Positions 34,460 to 45,179 of a DNA stretch of 64,000 nucleotides are shown piece by piece. The stretch is from Cordilura impudica (lineage: Eukaryota; Arthropoda; Insecta; Diptera; Scathophagidae). The notes beneath the pieces were generated by a model. That model had not been told where the DNA came from and did not search any database. It saw only the letters and a list, made by a program, of their open reading frames with translations. Both the position numbers and the translations under genes were made by a program. How positions within the stretch are numbered: position 1 is the first letter of the stretch; every line of letters begins with the position of its first letter. The stretch spans positions 295,600,344-295,664,343 of the forward strand of contig OY821517.1 in NCBI GenBank assembly GCA_963682025.1, written 5' to 3'.

Positions 34460-36481
34460 ATGGAGAACTTTAGTTATAAAGAACTGGCCGAAGAGTATTT
34501 TCGAAACAAAAACCAGGAAGATGTTCTTAGTTACGTTAAAATAAAATTAAACTTAAATTCGTCTAGTACCGAAATACAAGAGCAATTATCTAATTTCGTC
34601 AAAGTACTAAAAAAACGATTGAAAGAAGTTAACTACTGTAAACAAAAGTTTTATAATAAAAGTGCAAACTGGTTAGAAGGCCAACTTAATGTTGGTGGAG
34701 AAACAGCAAAGCTAGATAAGGCTGGAAGACCACGCAAATCATTGGACAACTGCAGCGATAGATCTAAGAGGCGGAAACTTAAAAATTTTAACGAGGAAAT
34801 TGGTTCTACAAATATAAAAGAATCTTTTCTACATCAATTACGAGCACAAAACCAATTAACAAAAGTGGATATCATTGAAAAAACTTGTAATGCTAGTCCA
34901 GTGAGAACAAAGCGAATTCTTAAAAGTATACCAACTCCGAGCGATGCAAAACAGTTCACAAATGAGGAGGCATTAGCATTATTTCTGGATTTGAAATTAA
35001 CAAAACACCAATATATTCAGCTCAGATTGCGTGCGATTGAAAAAGGCTCAAATATGTATCCAGCATATCATCACATAACAGCTGCTAAAATAGACTGTTT
35101 GCCATCAAAGGACACTATTACAATCACACCAATTTCGGCAGAAGTACAACTACAATCTTTACTTGATCACACAGCCAAACGCTTGCTACAATCAATAACG
35201 GGAACTGAGTTAAAGAAATATGGAAACACAAAGTTAATTCTATTTTGTAAATGGGGATGTGATGGTTCTTCGGGACAAAAACAATACAAACAAGTTGTAT
35301 GTGAAAATATTTCGGACTCAGATATGTTCATGGTATCATTTGTACCATTGCGATTGAAAAAGATTTTGGAAGATTCGGAGCCTTCGAGTAGTACAACGCA
35401 AACAATGGATATTTGGAAAAATGAGACACCATCTTCTACGAAATACTGCAGGCCAATCAAATTTGAATTCAAAAAAGAAAGTCATGATGCCATTAACAAA
35501 GAAGTTAGTGATATCAAGGCCCAAATAGCAACACTACAGCCATTACAATTACAGTTAGATGGGCAGCAAATTGAAGTAAGCTACCAATTAGTGCTGACAA
35601 TGATAGATGGAAAAGTAGGTCAGGCTTTGACTAACACGAAGGCTGCATCCAGCTGCATTATATGCCAAGCAACATCAAGCCAATTAAACCAAGTCCCGAC
35701 AAAATCATTCGATAATACCGATGCCTTCGAATTTGGATTATCACCACTACATGCAAGAATACGACTTATGGAACACATACTAAAAATCAGTTATGATTTG
35801 GATTTCGGGCCTTCAGGATCAATAAGAAACAACGAAACCAACAAAGAGTTAAGAAGTTCAAAAAAGAAACATGTTCAAGATGAATATCGCAAATTTGGAT
35901 TGATTATAGATCAGCCAAAACAAGGGTCAGGCAATACAAATGATGGCAATACCGCAAGAAGATTCTTTTCAGATCCAGAAACAGCATCTGAAATAACAGG
36001 AGTGGATTTAAACCTTATTTTCAGATTTAAAATAATCCTAGAAGTACTTGCGTGCAATGAAGAAATTGACTCTAGAAAATTTGGAGATTATGCTAAGGAA
36101 ACTGCAAAAATATATACAACCAACTACCCATGGAGAAATATGTCTGCAACAGTCCACAAAATCCTTTATCATGGAGAAGATGTCATTAAATATCATTTGG
36201 TGCCACTTGGAGATCTATCAGAGGAGGCTCAGGAAAAAAGGAACAAGGATTACAGATTTTATAGACAGCACAATACTAGAAAAATGTCACGAAATTCCAC
36301 AAATGAAGATCTATTTAATATATTATTGGCAACGTCAGATCCGTTCATCTCCAGTATTCGAAATCAATGGAAAGTGGAACATCGGGATTTAGATGAAGAA
36401 GCCAAAAAACTACTAAAGAACAGAAATAGCACAGAACAAAATATGGAATATTTGCAATCAATATTTGAGTCTAATGAATAA
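34460..36481 (+). CDS. Transib transposase, RAG1-like, intact
   Basis: 673 aa from the ATG at 34460 (MENFSYKELAEEYFR). The frame stays open upstream to a GTG at 34403, but that is not a eukaryotic start. Role: cuts at the CACTGTG ends by nicking and hairpin formation and inserts into GC-rich 5-bp targets, in the nucleus. Seen in order: basic linker 'KAGRPRKSLDN' (~88-98); 'VRTKRILKSIPTPSDAKQF'; 'GCDGSSGQKQYKQ' with Asp268 (RAG1 D600); 'VLTMIDGKVGQALTN' with Asp383 (RAG1 D708); Cys399/Cys402 (CIIC, RAG1 C727/C730); 'FGLSPLHARIRLMEHILKI'; 'NDGNTARRFFSDPETAS'; His566/His571 (HKILYH, RAG1 H937/H942); 'LSEEAQEKRNKDYRFYR' with Glu592 the likely RAG1 E962 equivalent. No RAG2-like neighbour. There are no stops or frameshifts, all catalytic and zinc residues are present, and length fits Transib (~650-700 aa). 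Confidence 0.95.
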   Translation: MENFSYKELAEEYFRNKNQEDVLSYVKIKLNLNSSSTEIQEQLSNFVKVLKKRLKEVNYCKQKFYNKSANWLEGQLNVGGETAKLDKAGRPRKSLDNCSDRSKRRKLKNFNEEIGSTNIKESFLHQLRAQNQLTKVDIIEKTCNASPVRTKRILKSIPTPSDAKQFTNEEALALFLDLKLTKHQYIQLRLRAIEKGSNMYPAYHHITAAKIDCLPSKDTITITPISAEVQLQSLLDHTAKRLLQSITGTELKKYGNTKLILFCKWGCDGSSGQKQYKQVVCENISDSDMFMVSFVPLRLKKILEDSEPSSSTTQTMDIWKNETPSSTKYCRPIKFEFKKESHDAINKEVSDIKAQIATLQPLQLQLDGQQIEVSYQLVLTMIDGKVGQALTNTKAASSCIICQATSSQLNQVPTKSFDNTDAFEFGLSPLHARIRLMEHILKISYDLDFGPSGSIRNNETNKELRSSKKKHVQDEYRKFGLIIDQPKQGSGNTNDGNTARRFFSDPETASEITGVDLNLIFRFKIILEVLACNEEIDSRKFGDYAKETAKIYTTNYPWRNMSATVHKILYHGEDVIKYHLVPLGDLSEEAQEKRNKDYRFYRQHNTRKMSRNSTNEDLFNILLATSDPFISSIRNQWKVEHRDLDEEAKKLLKNRNSTEQNMEYLQSIFESNE

Positions 36482-36543
36482 TAATTATAATTGCCTTTCA
36501 TTGTTATTTAAGTACGAAAAACATAGTATTAGTAAAAAATAAT

Positions 36544-36549
36544 AATAAA
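36544..36549 (+). terminator. poly(A) signal of Transib-1 transposase
   Basis: AATAAA 63 nt after the stop codon, in an AT-rich 3' region. Confidence 0.55.
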
Positions 36550-36559
36550 CAGAACCTAC

Positions 36560-37186
36560 CATTGTTACAAATGCTATTTAAATCTATTGCAGTTTTTATT
36601 CTTAAAAGGTTTCCCACATATGAATGCAATGTTTTAATAGATAAGAAAGATTCAAAAAATAAGAACCCATATTTTCATATCAAAATTAAAAAAAAAATTA
36701 GAATCATTGCGCTAATGTTTAGCAGATTTATTTAGCTAGTGTAACAAATTAGGCAGCAAACACTAATAAATTTTTCTGTAGTAATAATAATATTCCTTGA
36801 GTGTCAGCAAATTGCAAATTTGATAGCAAACATTTTTAATTTTTTAGTAATACTAGTTAAATTTCTAGTGAATTTTACTATTTTGTTGCGTGTAAAAATT
36901 TTTTTGAGTGTAAAAATTTTTTTGAGTGTAAGCATTAAAAAAATTTCATTATTACAAAAAATGTTTATAATAATTATTTAACTCCAAATATGACACTTTC
37001 TAATAAATAAAAATAAATAAAAAAAAACATATATCACGCTAAAAGTTAAAAAAAATCAAAAGTTAAACTTTGACCTAGAATTCCTTAAAAAGTACTCAAT
37101 CAATTTAAATGAAATTCACACTGAGTCAAGATCAACTATCTATCTATCTACTAAAAAAAACAGTACTAAAATATTTTGATCGGTTC
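36560..37186. other. Transib-1 3' noncoding region
   Basis: AT-rich sequence between the gene and the right end. It has short internal repeats ('tttttttgagtgtaa' twice near 36900). No second gene. Confidence 0.6.
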
Positions 37187-37196
37187 AAAAGTTACA

Positions 37197-37234
37197 GAAT
37201 TTTGGCCAATGAAAAATGATTTTCAGCCACTGTG
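37197..37234 (-). promoter_or_regulatory. Transib-1 right inverted end
   Basis: Minus strand: CACAGTG (37234-37228, identical to the V(D)J heptamer), 22-nt spacer, CCAAAATTC (37205-37197). Confidence 0.85.
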
Positions 37235-37239
37235 CGCCG

Positions 37240-37535
37240 TTATACCACATCTGAGTACAAATACCCCACTTAGGTTTGAAATGCGAAAGGTCAAAAAGGC
37301 TATACTTGAATTAAACAGCAAACAAATACCAGGGATCGATAAGATCAGTAATAGAATGCTTTTAGAACTACCCATTGTAGCTTTAAGAATAATTCTTTTT
37401 ATTTTTAATGCCATCTCACGCCTTGAATATAATCCCACATAATGGAAAATTTCACTCGTAACAATGATACCCAAGCCAGGCAAAGATAACACAAAAGTCG
37501 AATCATATCATCATTGGAATATCGAATAACATAAA
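37240..37535 (+). pseudogene. Jockey-type LINE ORF2, part after Transib
   Basis: 'MRKVKKAILELNSKQIPGID', 'KISNRMLLELPIVALRIILF' and, across a stop, 'WKISLVTMIPKPGKDNTK' and 'VESYH'. This is the start of the reverse transcriptase domain (K.PGxD ... W....V..IPKPGK). It breaks off near 37535 before the catalytic YADD region. Confidence 0.85.
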
Positions 37536-38314
37536 AAACAGGTAAGAGTGTTAAATTCGGCTGGGTCGAATCTTTGTGACCCACCACCTCGCTTTGAGTA
37601 TTGATAATAAATGTAAATGAAATATTTGAAAAAGTAAACAATTTATTAAACTTTATACCAAATTATTTCAGCAAATTCTTTGGGTTGATCCGCTTAACAT
37701 ATTATTTTTGTTTATTTCAAGAGTTGGTCTATAAAGCTCTCTCACATTATTAATTCGCGCTCCAACGAGGAAAGATCGTTTTCGTCTTTTCTATTATTTC
37801 AGATAAAAGAAAACACATTTCAGTGTTTATTTTTTGGTCATCGTGGTTGGTGGCATAACCTCTCGTTTAATTTAGTTTAAGTTTTTGGAAATTAAATAGT
37901 TCACCCTAACCTCCATTGGGAAGGTAATGGTTGTGTACTATTAGATTTTGTGGTAACACAAAATAACACAATACAATATAAAATCTAACCCAGTGATGCC
38001 AACTTTTGATTTTGAATTAAATTATGTTAATAAAATATATTTTCATTTATTGACTCCAAATACTACTACCTGCGAATTATTATCGAACTTAAATTTTTTG
38101 GGTTTTACGTTGCATACCATGAAGCCAAATTTTGAAGTCATCAAGAACACTGGTTCAAATTAGGGATGCCAAACGCAAAAAATCAAATGCCCAAAAATTT
38201 CAAATAAAATAATTTGTTATCTTTTATTTTTGAAAAACTTCAAATTTTTACCCAAAAAAAAAAAATTGTGAAAAATAATATATAAAAAAATCATGTGAGT
38301 CCGATCACAGGGAA
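37536..38314. other. spacer with a small repeat fragment
   Basis: 'gtgttaaattcggctggg' at about 37548 is related to 2.74 kb. No gene seen. Confidence 0.4.
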
Positions 38315-38631
38315 GATGTGTAAACTTCTAGTAATTAGAGAAAGCGTCATCTATGTATCACTTATAGCAAAAACTGTTTCAGCTAATTCAACAACCGTTT
38401 GCTGTAAAACGTTAAAAATATCCTAATATAAACGTATATAAGTGATACATAGATGACGCTTTTAAAAAAGTGGCATAAAAATACAATTTTATATCATAAT
38501 TTTTTCACCAATACAATCATAAGTCACACAGCGTTATCTGCTTTAGCTCACACCGATATGAGTTACGCTGTTTTTGTGATTGTATTGTGAAATAGAAATT
38601 TACCCCCCTGCGCGTATAGATGTTTACACAT
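38315..38631. mobile_element. nested-palindrome MITE
   Basis: Outer inverted pair GATGTGTAAACTTCTA / TAGATGTTTACACATC. Inside lie a perfect 25-bp pair ('agcgtcatctatgtatcact' at 38343 and its complement at 38443) and a third pair (CAATACAATCA / TGATTGTATTG). Noncoding. Confidence 0.7.
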
Positions 38632-38909
38632 CAATAACATTCTCATCAAATTGCGCTTTATTTATGTAACAATTTTTATGTTCGCAATTCTTAAATATCA
38701 TTTGAGGTTTTCTAAACTTAATTGAATTTAAATTAATGTTTTCTTATTTTCTAATTTACAATTAGAACTCTGAATTCCAATTTTTAGAATTGATATTTCC
38801 TTAAATTTGAATGGAAAATTTAATATTGTATTTATGTGAATAGTAACGCCTTTGTAATAATAAACAATTTCTAAAAATTATATGTAATCGTAATCGGTAT
38901 TTTGTAGGT
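38632..38909. other. spacer, nothing recognised
   Basis: AT-rich stretch between the MITE and the LINE tail. Confidence 0.4.
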
Positions 38910-38910
38910 T

Positions 38911-38930
38911 ATTTATTTATTTATTTATTT
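38911..38930. repeat. LINE (AAAT)n tail
   Basis: Five TTTA units on the plus strand, the microsatellite tail of the minus-strand LINE. Confidence 0.85.
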
Positions 38931-39430
38931 CATGCCAGCTGTAAGCCCATTGGGCCAAATAGCCGTAGATAAAACTTAATATAAGACAACAAGTTTATAA
39001 ATCAATTCAATTTGTACATAGTTCATATAAAATACATATTTACTTAAAGAATAAGTTCCCCCCCTAAATACTCTCTATACATACACAACAATAACTCGGT
39101 AAAAAACAACAATTTGATCTGCAGCAATAATAATAATTAAAGGTTTGTCTTAAAAATATTTTCGAAATGTGCCACGGTTCCACTAAATATCCTTCCTGCA
39201 TACGGTATCACTGAATTCCATAACCTTGCCACCTTAACCACAAATGACCTGTCCATAATGAGTGTTGAAATCCTTGGGTAAATTAATGAAGTAGATCTGC
39301 CAGAATTGCCAAAAATAAATTTATCTGCTATTTATCAGCTGCATGCGAAATCCAGAAACGTGCGATGTTATTCTTAGGCAAAAAAATGTACCTTATTAAC
39401 ATATTAAAACATAATTTAAGTGTATTTAAG

Positions 39431-40243
39431 TTATCCCGTGAAGTGCACGTATACATCTCTATACCAAATAAAAATAATAAAATGCATAATGCGACTCCAA
39501 CTCGTTTTTTTTACCGAAAGGGGCAGATACGTACTCATGCTACACAATCTGCGCAATGTCCAAGATACTTTGGACACAACTGAGTTAATATGACGATCAA
39601 AATTCAACTTGTTATCAATGTAGAAGCCAAGTGACTTGTACGCATTAACCAATTCAATCCTTTCTGCATTTAAGAAAACATCAAGATAACAAACACCATA
39701 ATTTTACATTTAGTCGGATTAAGATCCAAGAAATTTTCCTTAGACCAGTCAAAAACTCTGCCCAACTCTAAGTTAATTTGCCTCTCGAATATTTCTAAGT
39801 TACAATATTCTGAACTTCCTAACAACTGAAAATCATCTGCGTAAGTGTAACACTTGAATAAAGAAAAATTATGAAATATGTCGTTAATGTACCGCAAAAA
39901 AAGCAGTGGATCTAATATTGATCCCTGCGGAACACCCCCTATATATGTCTAATAAGCTAAAATGCTGATCCCGTATTTGAACAAATTAGGAACGGTTGCT
40001 TAAAAATGAAAACACAAGTTTGCTCGACAGCGGATTAAAATTAAATTGTTCAATTAGTTTCCTTGCTAATAAATCATGGCTTAACGAGTCAAACGCCTTC
40101 CGGAAATCCAAAAATATTAAAACATTTGCCAGATGTTTCTCTAGTTGTGAACGAATAGATTCAACAATATCCAACATTAAGCCGGATGTGTTATATTCTT
40201 TTCGGAAGCCGGACTGAAATGGGCTGATTATTCCCAACTCATT
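39431..40243 (-). pseudogene. LINE reverse transcriptase, C-terminal half
   Basis: In order across frames: 'PFQSGFRKEYNTSGLMLDIV', 'ANVLIFLDFRKAFDSLSHDL' (first catalytic Asp motif), 'GGVPQGSILDPLLFLRYIND', 'CYTYADDFQLLGSSE' (catalytic YADD), 'ENFLDLNPTKCKIMVF' and 'KSLGFYIDNKLNFDRHI'. The 'YADDFQLL' form and spacing suit the CR1/L2 group more than Jockey. Several frameshifts; not functional. Confidence 0.88.
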
Positions 40244-41021
40244 AGACCCTATACCACTATGTGGTTTGGGTATAATGACTTTGTGCTGCTGTTTGTAACA
40301 ACCAAAAATATTTGACCTACACCCATCTTTAATTATACCGATCGAATCAGAATCACTATCTGATTCGATTTAACGATGTCCGTCCGTCCGTCTGTGTGTC
40401 CATGTAAAGCTTGTAATCAAACTGCAGGTCGCAAATATGAATATATTTTGATGAAATTTGGTATTTAATCATGCGATGAACGCTATTGAAATTGTTGAGA
40501 ATCGGTCCATGTTCAGACCTAGCCCCCATACAAATGACCCCTATGAAATCGACATAAATTGCCATAAGATCCAAATTGTCATATAGACCTTACTCGAATT
40601 GGGTTTGTATGCATTTATTACATCCATTAATGAGTAGTCCAAAAATGAGCCTATTGGACAACTCTTAGTCATAGGCCCCATATAGAGCTGCTTCCCGTTC
40701 TTCACTTAAATCTATCAAAAAACAAAAATATTGCACTGATTCTTCTCAAATTTTGTTTGTATATATTTTTGCAAAATACAAGAGACTTTACCAAACATGG
40801 TCATGATGGGTCCATTTTTGGGCCTAGTCCCCATATAGATATAGCATCCGATATGAACTTTTTCATATCTGCAGCCGAAAAAATTAATAAAAATCCCACT
40901 CAAATTTGTTTTATGCTTATTTTCTATATCCAGTTAGTTGGGCCTGAGAGATAGGGTCTCTAAACGCATGGTATAGGGTATCGTATAGTCGGTCTAGACC
41001 GACTATAATTTTCTTACTTGT
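40244..41021 (+). mobile_element. 780-bp interspersed repeat, copy 5, inside the LINE
   Basis: From 'agaccctataccactatgtg' to 'ttttcttacttgt'. Removing it joins the LINE frame at 'QLYLD|NELGII', so the boundaries can be placed within a few bases and show that the repeat moves as a unit. Confidence 0.9.
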
Positions 41022-41800
41022 CTAAATATAACTGAATTTGGTCTTTTAATAAAATCACAAAAATTTTCGAACAACATGGTAAAATGGTAATGGGACGATA
41101 GTCTTCCACAGAACTAGGACATTTGACCTTAGAAATAGGTACAACTTTCCCTACTTTCCAATCCGAAGGAAAAAAGGATCTTGTAATACATGAATTTATA
41201 ATATATGTGAGATGTGAAACGATTTCAGGAAATATTACTTTAATAAATTTCAATGGAATTCCATCAGCACCCACAGCATCCGATTTAAGTCTTGACATAG
41301 CATTAAATACTTCAAATTCAGTGACATTTCTGAACATGAAACCATTGGTATCACTGTACAAATATTGATCAAATGACCTTACGGGTGTTGATATAACCGG
41401 CATTCTAGAATATTGATTAAAATCATCTGGATCAATAACGACATTTGTCTGATTTTCATTTACAGCACCAACTGATCGTAGTTTTTTCCAGAGTTGCTTA
41501 TGATCACAGTTCGAGAAAAAATTTAAACATGATCTTGCAGATGCAGAAGTTTCTCACAGAAAATTCCGCCCTATTTTCACGCATAGCTCGAAATGCTAAG
41601 TCTCTATTGATCCTAGCGATCTCAATTTCAGGATGATTCATCCAATTATTCGAGTTTCTTCTTTTCAGCCTGCGTAGAGGAACACAATTTTCATATAACC
41701 TAAGAATTGTTGTATTAAAAAAATATACTATGTAGAACTGTTTTGAAAGCAAAGCCCTGTGTATTCTTTTGATATTGTTGCTTTTCATATCAAAATGAAA
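41022..41800 (-). pseudogene. LINE ORF2, N-terminal part of RT
   Basis: 'NNWMNHPEIEIARINRDLAF' (linker), 'FRNVTEFEVFNAMSRLKSDA', 'VGADGIPLKFIKVIFPEIV', 'FFPSDWKVGKVVPISKV' and 'SVEDYRPITILPCCSKI'. These are RT blocks 0-2. It continues into 40243-39431 after the inserted repeat. Frameshifts near 41410-41500. Confidence 0.85.
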
Positions 41801-41924
41801 ATTTTGACATTCATGTTAAAATAGAATTTACTATTGCAAAGGTAATTAGAACAAAAATTGTGGTGCCATCTACTGTGGCATAGTCACACTGAGCAAAATG
41901 AAGTGACACTCTGTTGGCTAATGC

Positions 41925-43942
41925 AAAGAAATGTATTTTCCCTAAAACAAAATATTGCAGAATTTTATATAAATGAAATAATATACCGATTTATTTCGAT
42001 TATTGATATATGTACAAACATATATAGAATATATATATATTATTTTATTATTTAATATATGTATGTGTGTATATGTAGATATAACACACATAAAATATAA
42101 CACCAAAATACTACAAAATTAACATCAATGAATTTTATATTACTCTTTTTAGCAAATAAATATTACAGAAACCATACGTTTTTCCATTATTCTTTTACAA
42201 ATATGACAAAACAGAGTTACTGAGTTCATCACATATGCACATATTTGAGGAAACGGTTAACATTTATTGTCATTAGTATTATTTTAATAATATATATGCT
42301 CTATAATTAACAAACTTCCGTTTTTATATGCGAATTTCAAGAAATAAATCATATTAATACATTTAAAAAGTTAAAACTCTAATTGTAATTTTACAGTAAT
42401 CCAGTAAATTTGCATTACATTTTTAGCAGTTTAACATTATTCATCGTTAGTGACAGCAAGCAATAATGATAGAGCTAACTGAATGCTTAGTTAACCACAC
42501 GTAACAGTAACGTAACGTGTCAGCTGTTATTTTGTTACATGAGAAGCATTGGGACGTTTCGGTTATGTTCGGTAATGTTCTAAATGCTTTTCATGTATAT
42601 TTATATTATATTATATGTATATTATTCAGAATATTTTGATATTTGCAAACTTGCGATGTTGCATGGTGTCTCGATTAGCTATAGTTCATCGCAATGTTCA
42701 AGTCAGTGGCTAGTGTAGACCGCTAGGGTTCATGTCATGACTTAAATATCCAACTTTTTGCCATGTCAAAAATTCTGCCATAAAAGAAAAGAGTGGGTTG
42801 AAATTGGAACAAATTTAAGTGTTTACGGTTCAAAGACATTTTGGAAAGAAATGTTTAGACATAATTAGCCCACTTCGCGTTTTGACGTTATTATATTTCT
42901 CTGTCTTTAACATGAACATTGCCATGAATTACAGTTAGCCGAGACACCGTGTTACAAAAATCTCAGAATATTTATTATATATTTAATATGTGTATGTATA
43001 TGTAAATATTACATACAAAAAATACAACATCAAAAGTTATTGTTGTGTTTTTCTTTAAATAAATTAATAAATAAAATTTATTTTAGTAAATTTACATCAT
43101 TTTTTTTTATATTAACAACTAGGTAGTTTAGGATTATTTGCTTTAGATGTTGGTTAATGTTTACTCCATTATATTAAATCGTAGTGTCTGCTGTGTGCTT
43201 GTCCAAAAAAATTTGGATGGATTTTTAACCCCTTTCCAGGCAGGCTCATGGCGATGACAAAAATGATCTAACAAATTTTTTTAGTGATGCCAAAACAACG
43301 GAAACTTTTAAAATTTTCTACCACAGTTGATAAAGAAATGTACAAAGGGTTAGTTTTTATTATATAATTACCACAACGACCACAAAAACAACAAGTCCAG
43401 CTATGACAACAATAAAAAATTTAGAATAACAACAAGAACAATATAGAAATATCATATTTTTGTTTTTTTTTTTTAATTTTTCAGAAATTTCCCTGAATCT
43501 GTTCCACCGATTTTAATGATTTTTGAAACAGAAATCTTTCCATGATCTAGATGAACAATTTTCATTAAAAATGGTCACCCTAACTGTCTTATTGAGGGCG
43601 TGAACGTGACAAGTACAACATAGAAAATCATATTTTTTCAAGACTTTTTTTAGTTCTTCATTCAAATCTCGGGCCCTAATCAACCGATTTGGACGATTTT
43701 AACAGCAAACTTCTCAGAATGTTAACGAATCATTTTGTATGCAAACAAGCACCCTAGCTACCTGATTGAAGTTGACATCGTGATTTTCACAGACGGACAG
43801 ACGGACATCGCTATATCAACTTATAAGGATCACAAGTATATGTATATATTTTATGGGGTCCAGAATTTTTTTTCTAATTATTACAAACGGAATGACTTAC
43901 TTATATATACCCTCTGCACACTGGGGTGTAGGGTATAATTAC
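41925..43942 (-). repeat. ~2-kb interspersed repeat, copy 1
   Basis: Inverted relative of 62908-64000. Shared landmarks: 'atgcaaagaaatgtattttc' end, 'acaacatcaaaagttattgt', 'tcacgttcacgccctc', 'agacggacagacggacatcg' and 'ccctctgcacactggggtgt'. Compared with the other copy it has a ~925-bp duplicated or inserted stretch (about 42067-42992), within which a MITE sits. Confidence 0.75.
42663..42950. mobile_element. MITE with ~38-bp inverted ends
   Basis: Left ATGGTGTCTCGATTAGCTAT continuing 'agttcatcgcaatgttca'. Right is the imperfect inverted complement 'tgaacattgccatgaattac' and 'agttagccgagacaccgt'. About 288 bp. Confidence 0.8.
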
Positions 43943-43977
43943 AACTGGGTTCTATTCAATTCATTTGGACTACGAGA

Positions 43978-44680
43978 TCAATAAAATTGTAATACGTAAC
44001 TTTTTCGAGCATCTCGGGTTGTATAGCGATTATTTCGGCACAAATGAGTTTGTAAATTGTCTGAAGCTTGTGGGCGTAGACTTCGCTTTTCAAATAACCT
44101 CACAAAAAGAAGTCCGGAGGGATCTGATCTAGAGATATGGGGTCTCCTTTTTTTTGTCATCACACGAGCAGCGAATTTATGTGCAGAAACTTGCATTGTT
44201 TGATTTGTTGTGTGGCATGGTGCACAATGTTGTTGAGACCAGTAACCAACCAAAACTTTTTCATGAATTTTCGGACAGACGCGTGATGTGCCAACATCCA
44301 CCGATATCGTTTTCCATCGTCAGTTTCACCTTCTCTGATGAAAAATAGCCCATAAATCGTTTTGGCGAAACACCTCGGTCCAAGGAGTACTTTTCCTGAA
44401 ATTGGTGTTCTCCAAATCCGGTGATTTTGCTTGTTAGCGCCGCCACAGAATGTGAAATTGGCCTTGTCGGTCATCAAAATTTGCTTCCTAATGTCAGATT
44501 CAGTATTAACCTTTCAAGCGGCCAAGCATATTGCAAGCTACTTGTCAGGAAGATGCTATGAGTGAAATGCACTTAATATGGAAACAAATGTAAATCTTCC
44601 TTTAAATTGCGCCGCAAAGTGGAACCATGATGCCAAAATAAAAAAAAAATAATTTTTATAATCTTTGCGGAATAACAGCG
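43978..44680 (-). pseudogene. mariner-like transposase relic
   Basis: Minus strand across two main frames: 'DLHLFPYKVHFT' (end of the DNA-binding region); 'ILMTDKANFTFCGGANKQNH' and 'RIWRTP' (first catalytic Asp, MTDEANF in relatives); 'FAKTIYGLFFI'; 'PKIHEKVLVGYWSQQHCAPC' and 'HTT', where the second Asp (QQDGAPCH) is His; 'RPHISRSDPSGLLFVRLFEK'; 'ARKSYVLQF'. A frameshift lies near 44300. No terminal repeats fixed. Confidence 0.8.
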
Positions 44681-44973
44681 CTGAAGAAAGTTCACCAAAC
44701 AACCAAACACCGTACAAAATTGAGAGCTTCTAAAAAAAGTTCGCCCCATAAAATTATCAGTTAGCGAAAAATGTAAATTAAACATTTTGTATGAAACCGT
44801 TGTCATAACTGGAGAAACTAATGATACAGTCCGGTTCCTATGACCAGAGATAGGGTGAAACTACGATTCCGCACATTTTTTCGACTTGCACAGTGTAATT
44901 GATTAAAACAAACAAATATTTTTTTAATGTTAAGTTAATTTACCGAAAATATACAGAGAAGAAATAGCGTATA
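44681..44973. other. spacer between two transposon relics
   Basis: Probably 5' sequence of the mariner-like relic; nothing else recognised. Confidence 0.4.
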
Positions 44974-45179
44974 CAGTTAAAGACAAAAGTCTACGTACAC
45001 ACTACAATATTACTATTTTGGGGAATATTTATATTGATATTAAAAAAAAAGGTATATCAATAATTAAGGCATTAACAAATACATTTATTTATAAAAAAAA
45101 TTAACAAAAAATAAGTCATAAACACAACAAAAGCAATAACAACAAAACATAAAATAATCAGATGACAAAAGCGTATTTA

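Larger units (their letters stand above)
33387..37234 (+). mobile_element. apparently intact Transib element
   Basis: 3848 bp. Ends: CACTGTGG at the left; CACAGTGG when the right end is read inward. Both then carry 'cattggccaaaa' with the CCAAAA block starting 22 nt after the heptamer. One unbroken transposase gene lies inside, with a TATA box upstream and AATAAA downstream. A perfect 5-bp target duplication and the open frame suggest recent insertion. It sits in a Jockey-type LINE. Confidence 0.96.
33382..37239. repeat. CGCCG target duplication around Transib-1
   Basis: CGCCG at 33382-33386 and 37235-37239, directly flanking the CACTGTG ends. Five bp and the CGNCG pattern are typical of Transib. 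Confidence 0.95.
38910..41800 (-). mobile_element. CR1/L2-type LINE, interrupted
   Basis: Minus-strand non-LTR retrotransposon. Its 3' end is marked by an (AAAT)n tail at 38911-38930 behind a UTR ending 'ggcttacagctggcatga'. The 5' end is truncated or decayed near 41800. A 780-bp repeat interrupts it at 40244-41021. Confidence 0.8.

Noticed and set aside
34403..36481. A RAG2-like partner or multi-gene RAG-type transposon
   Set aside because: No second reading frame with kelch-like repeats exists between the Transib ends; this is the single-gene Transib layout.
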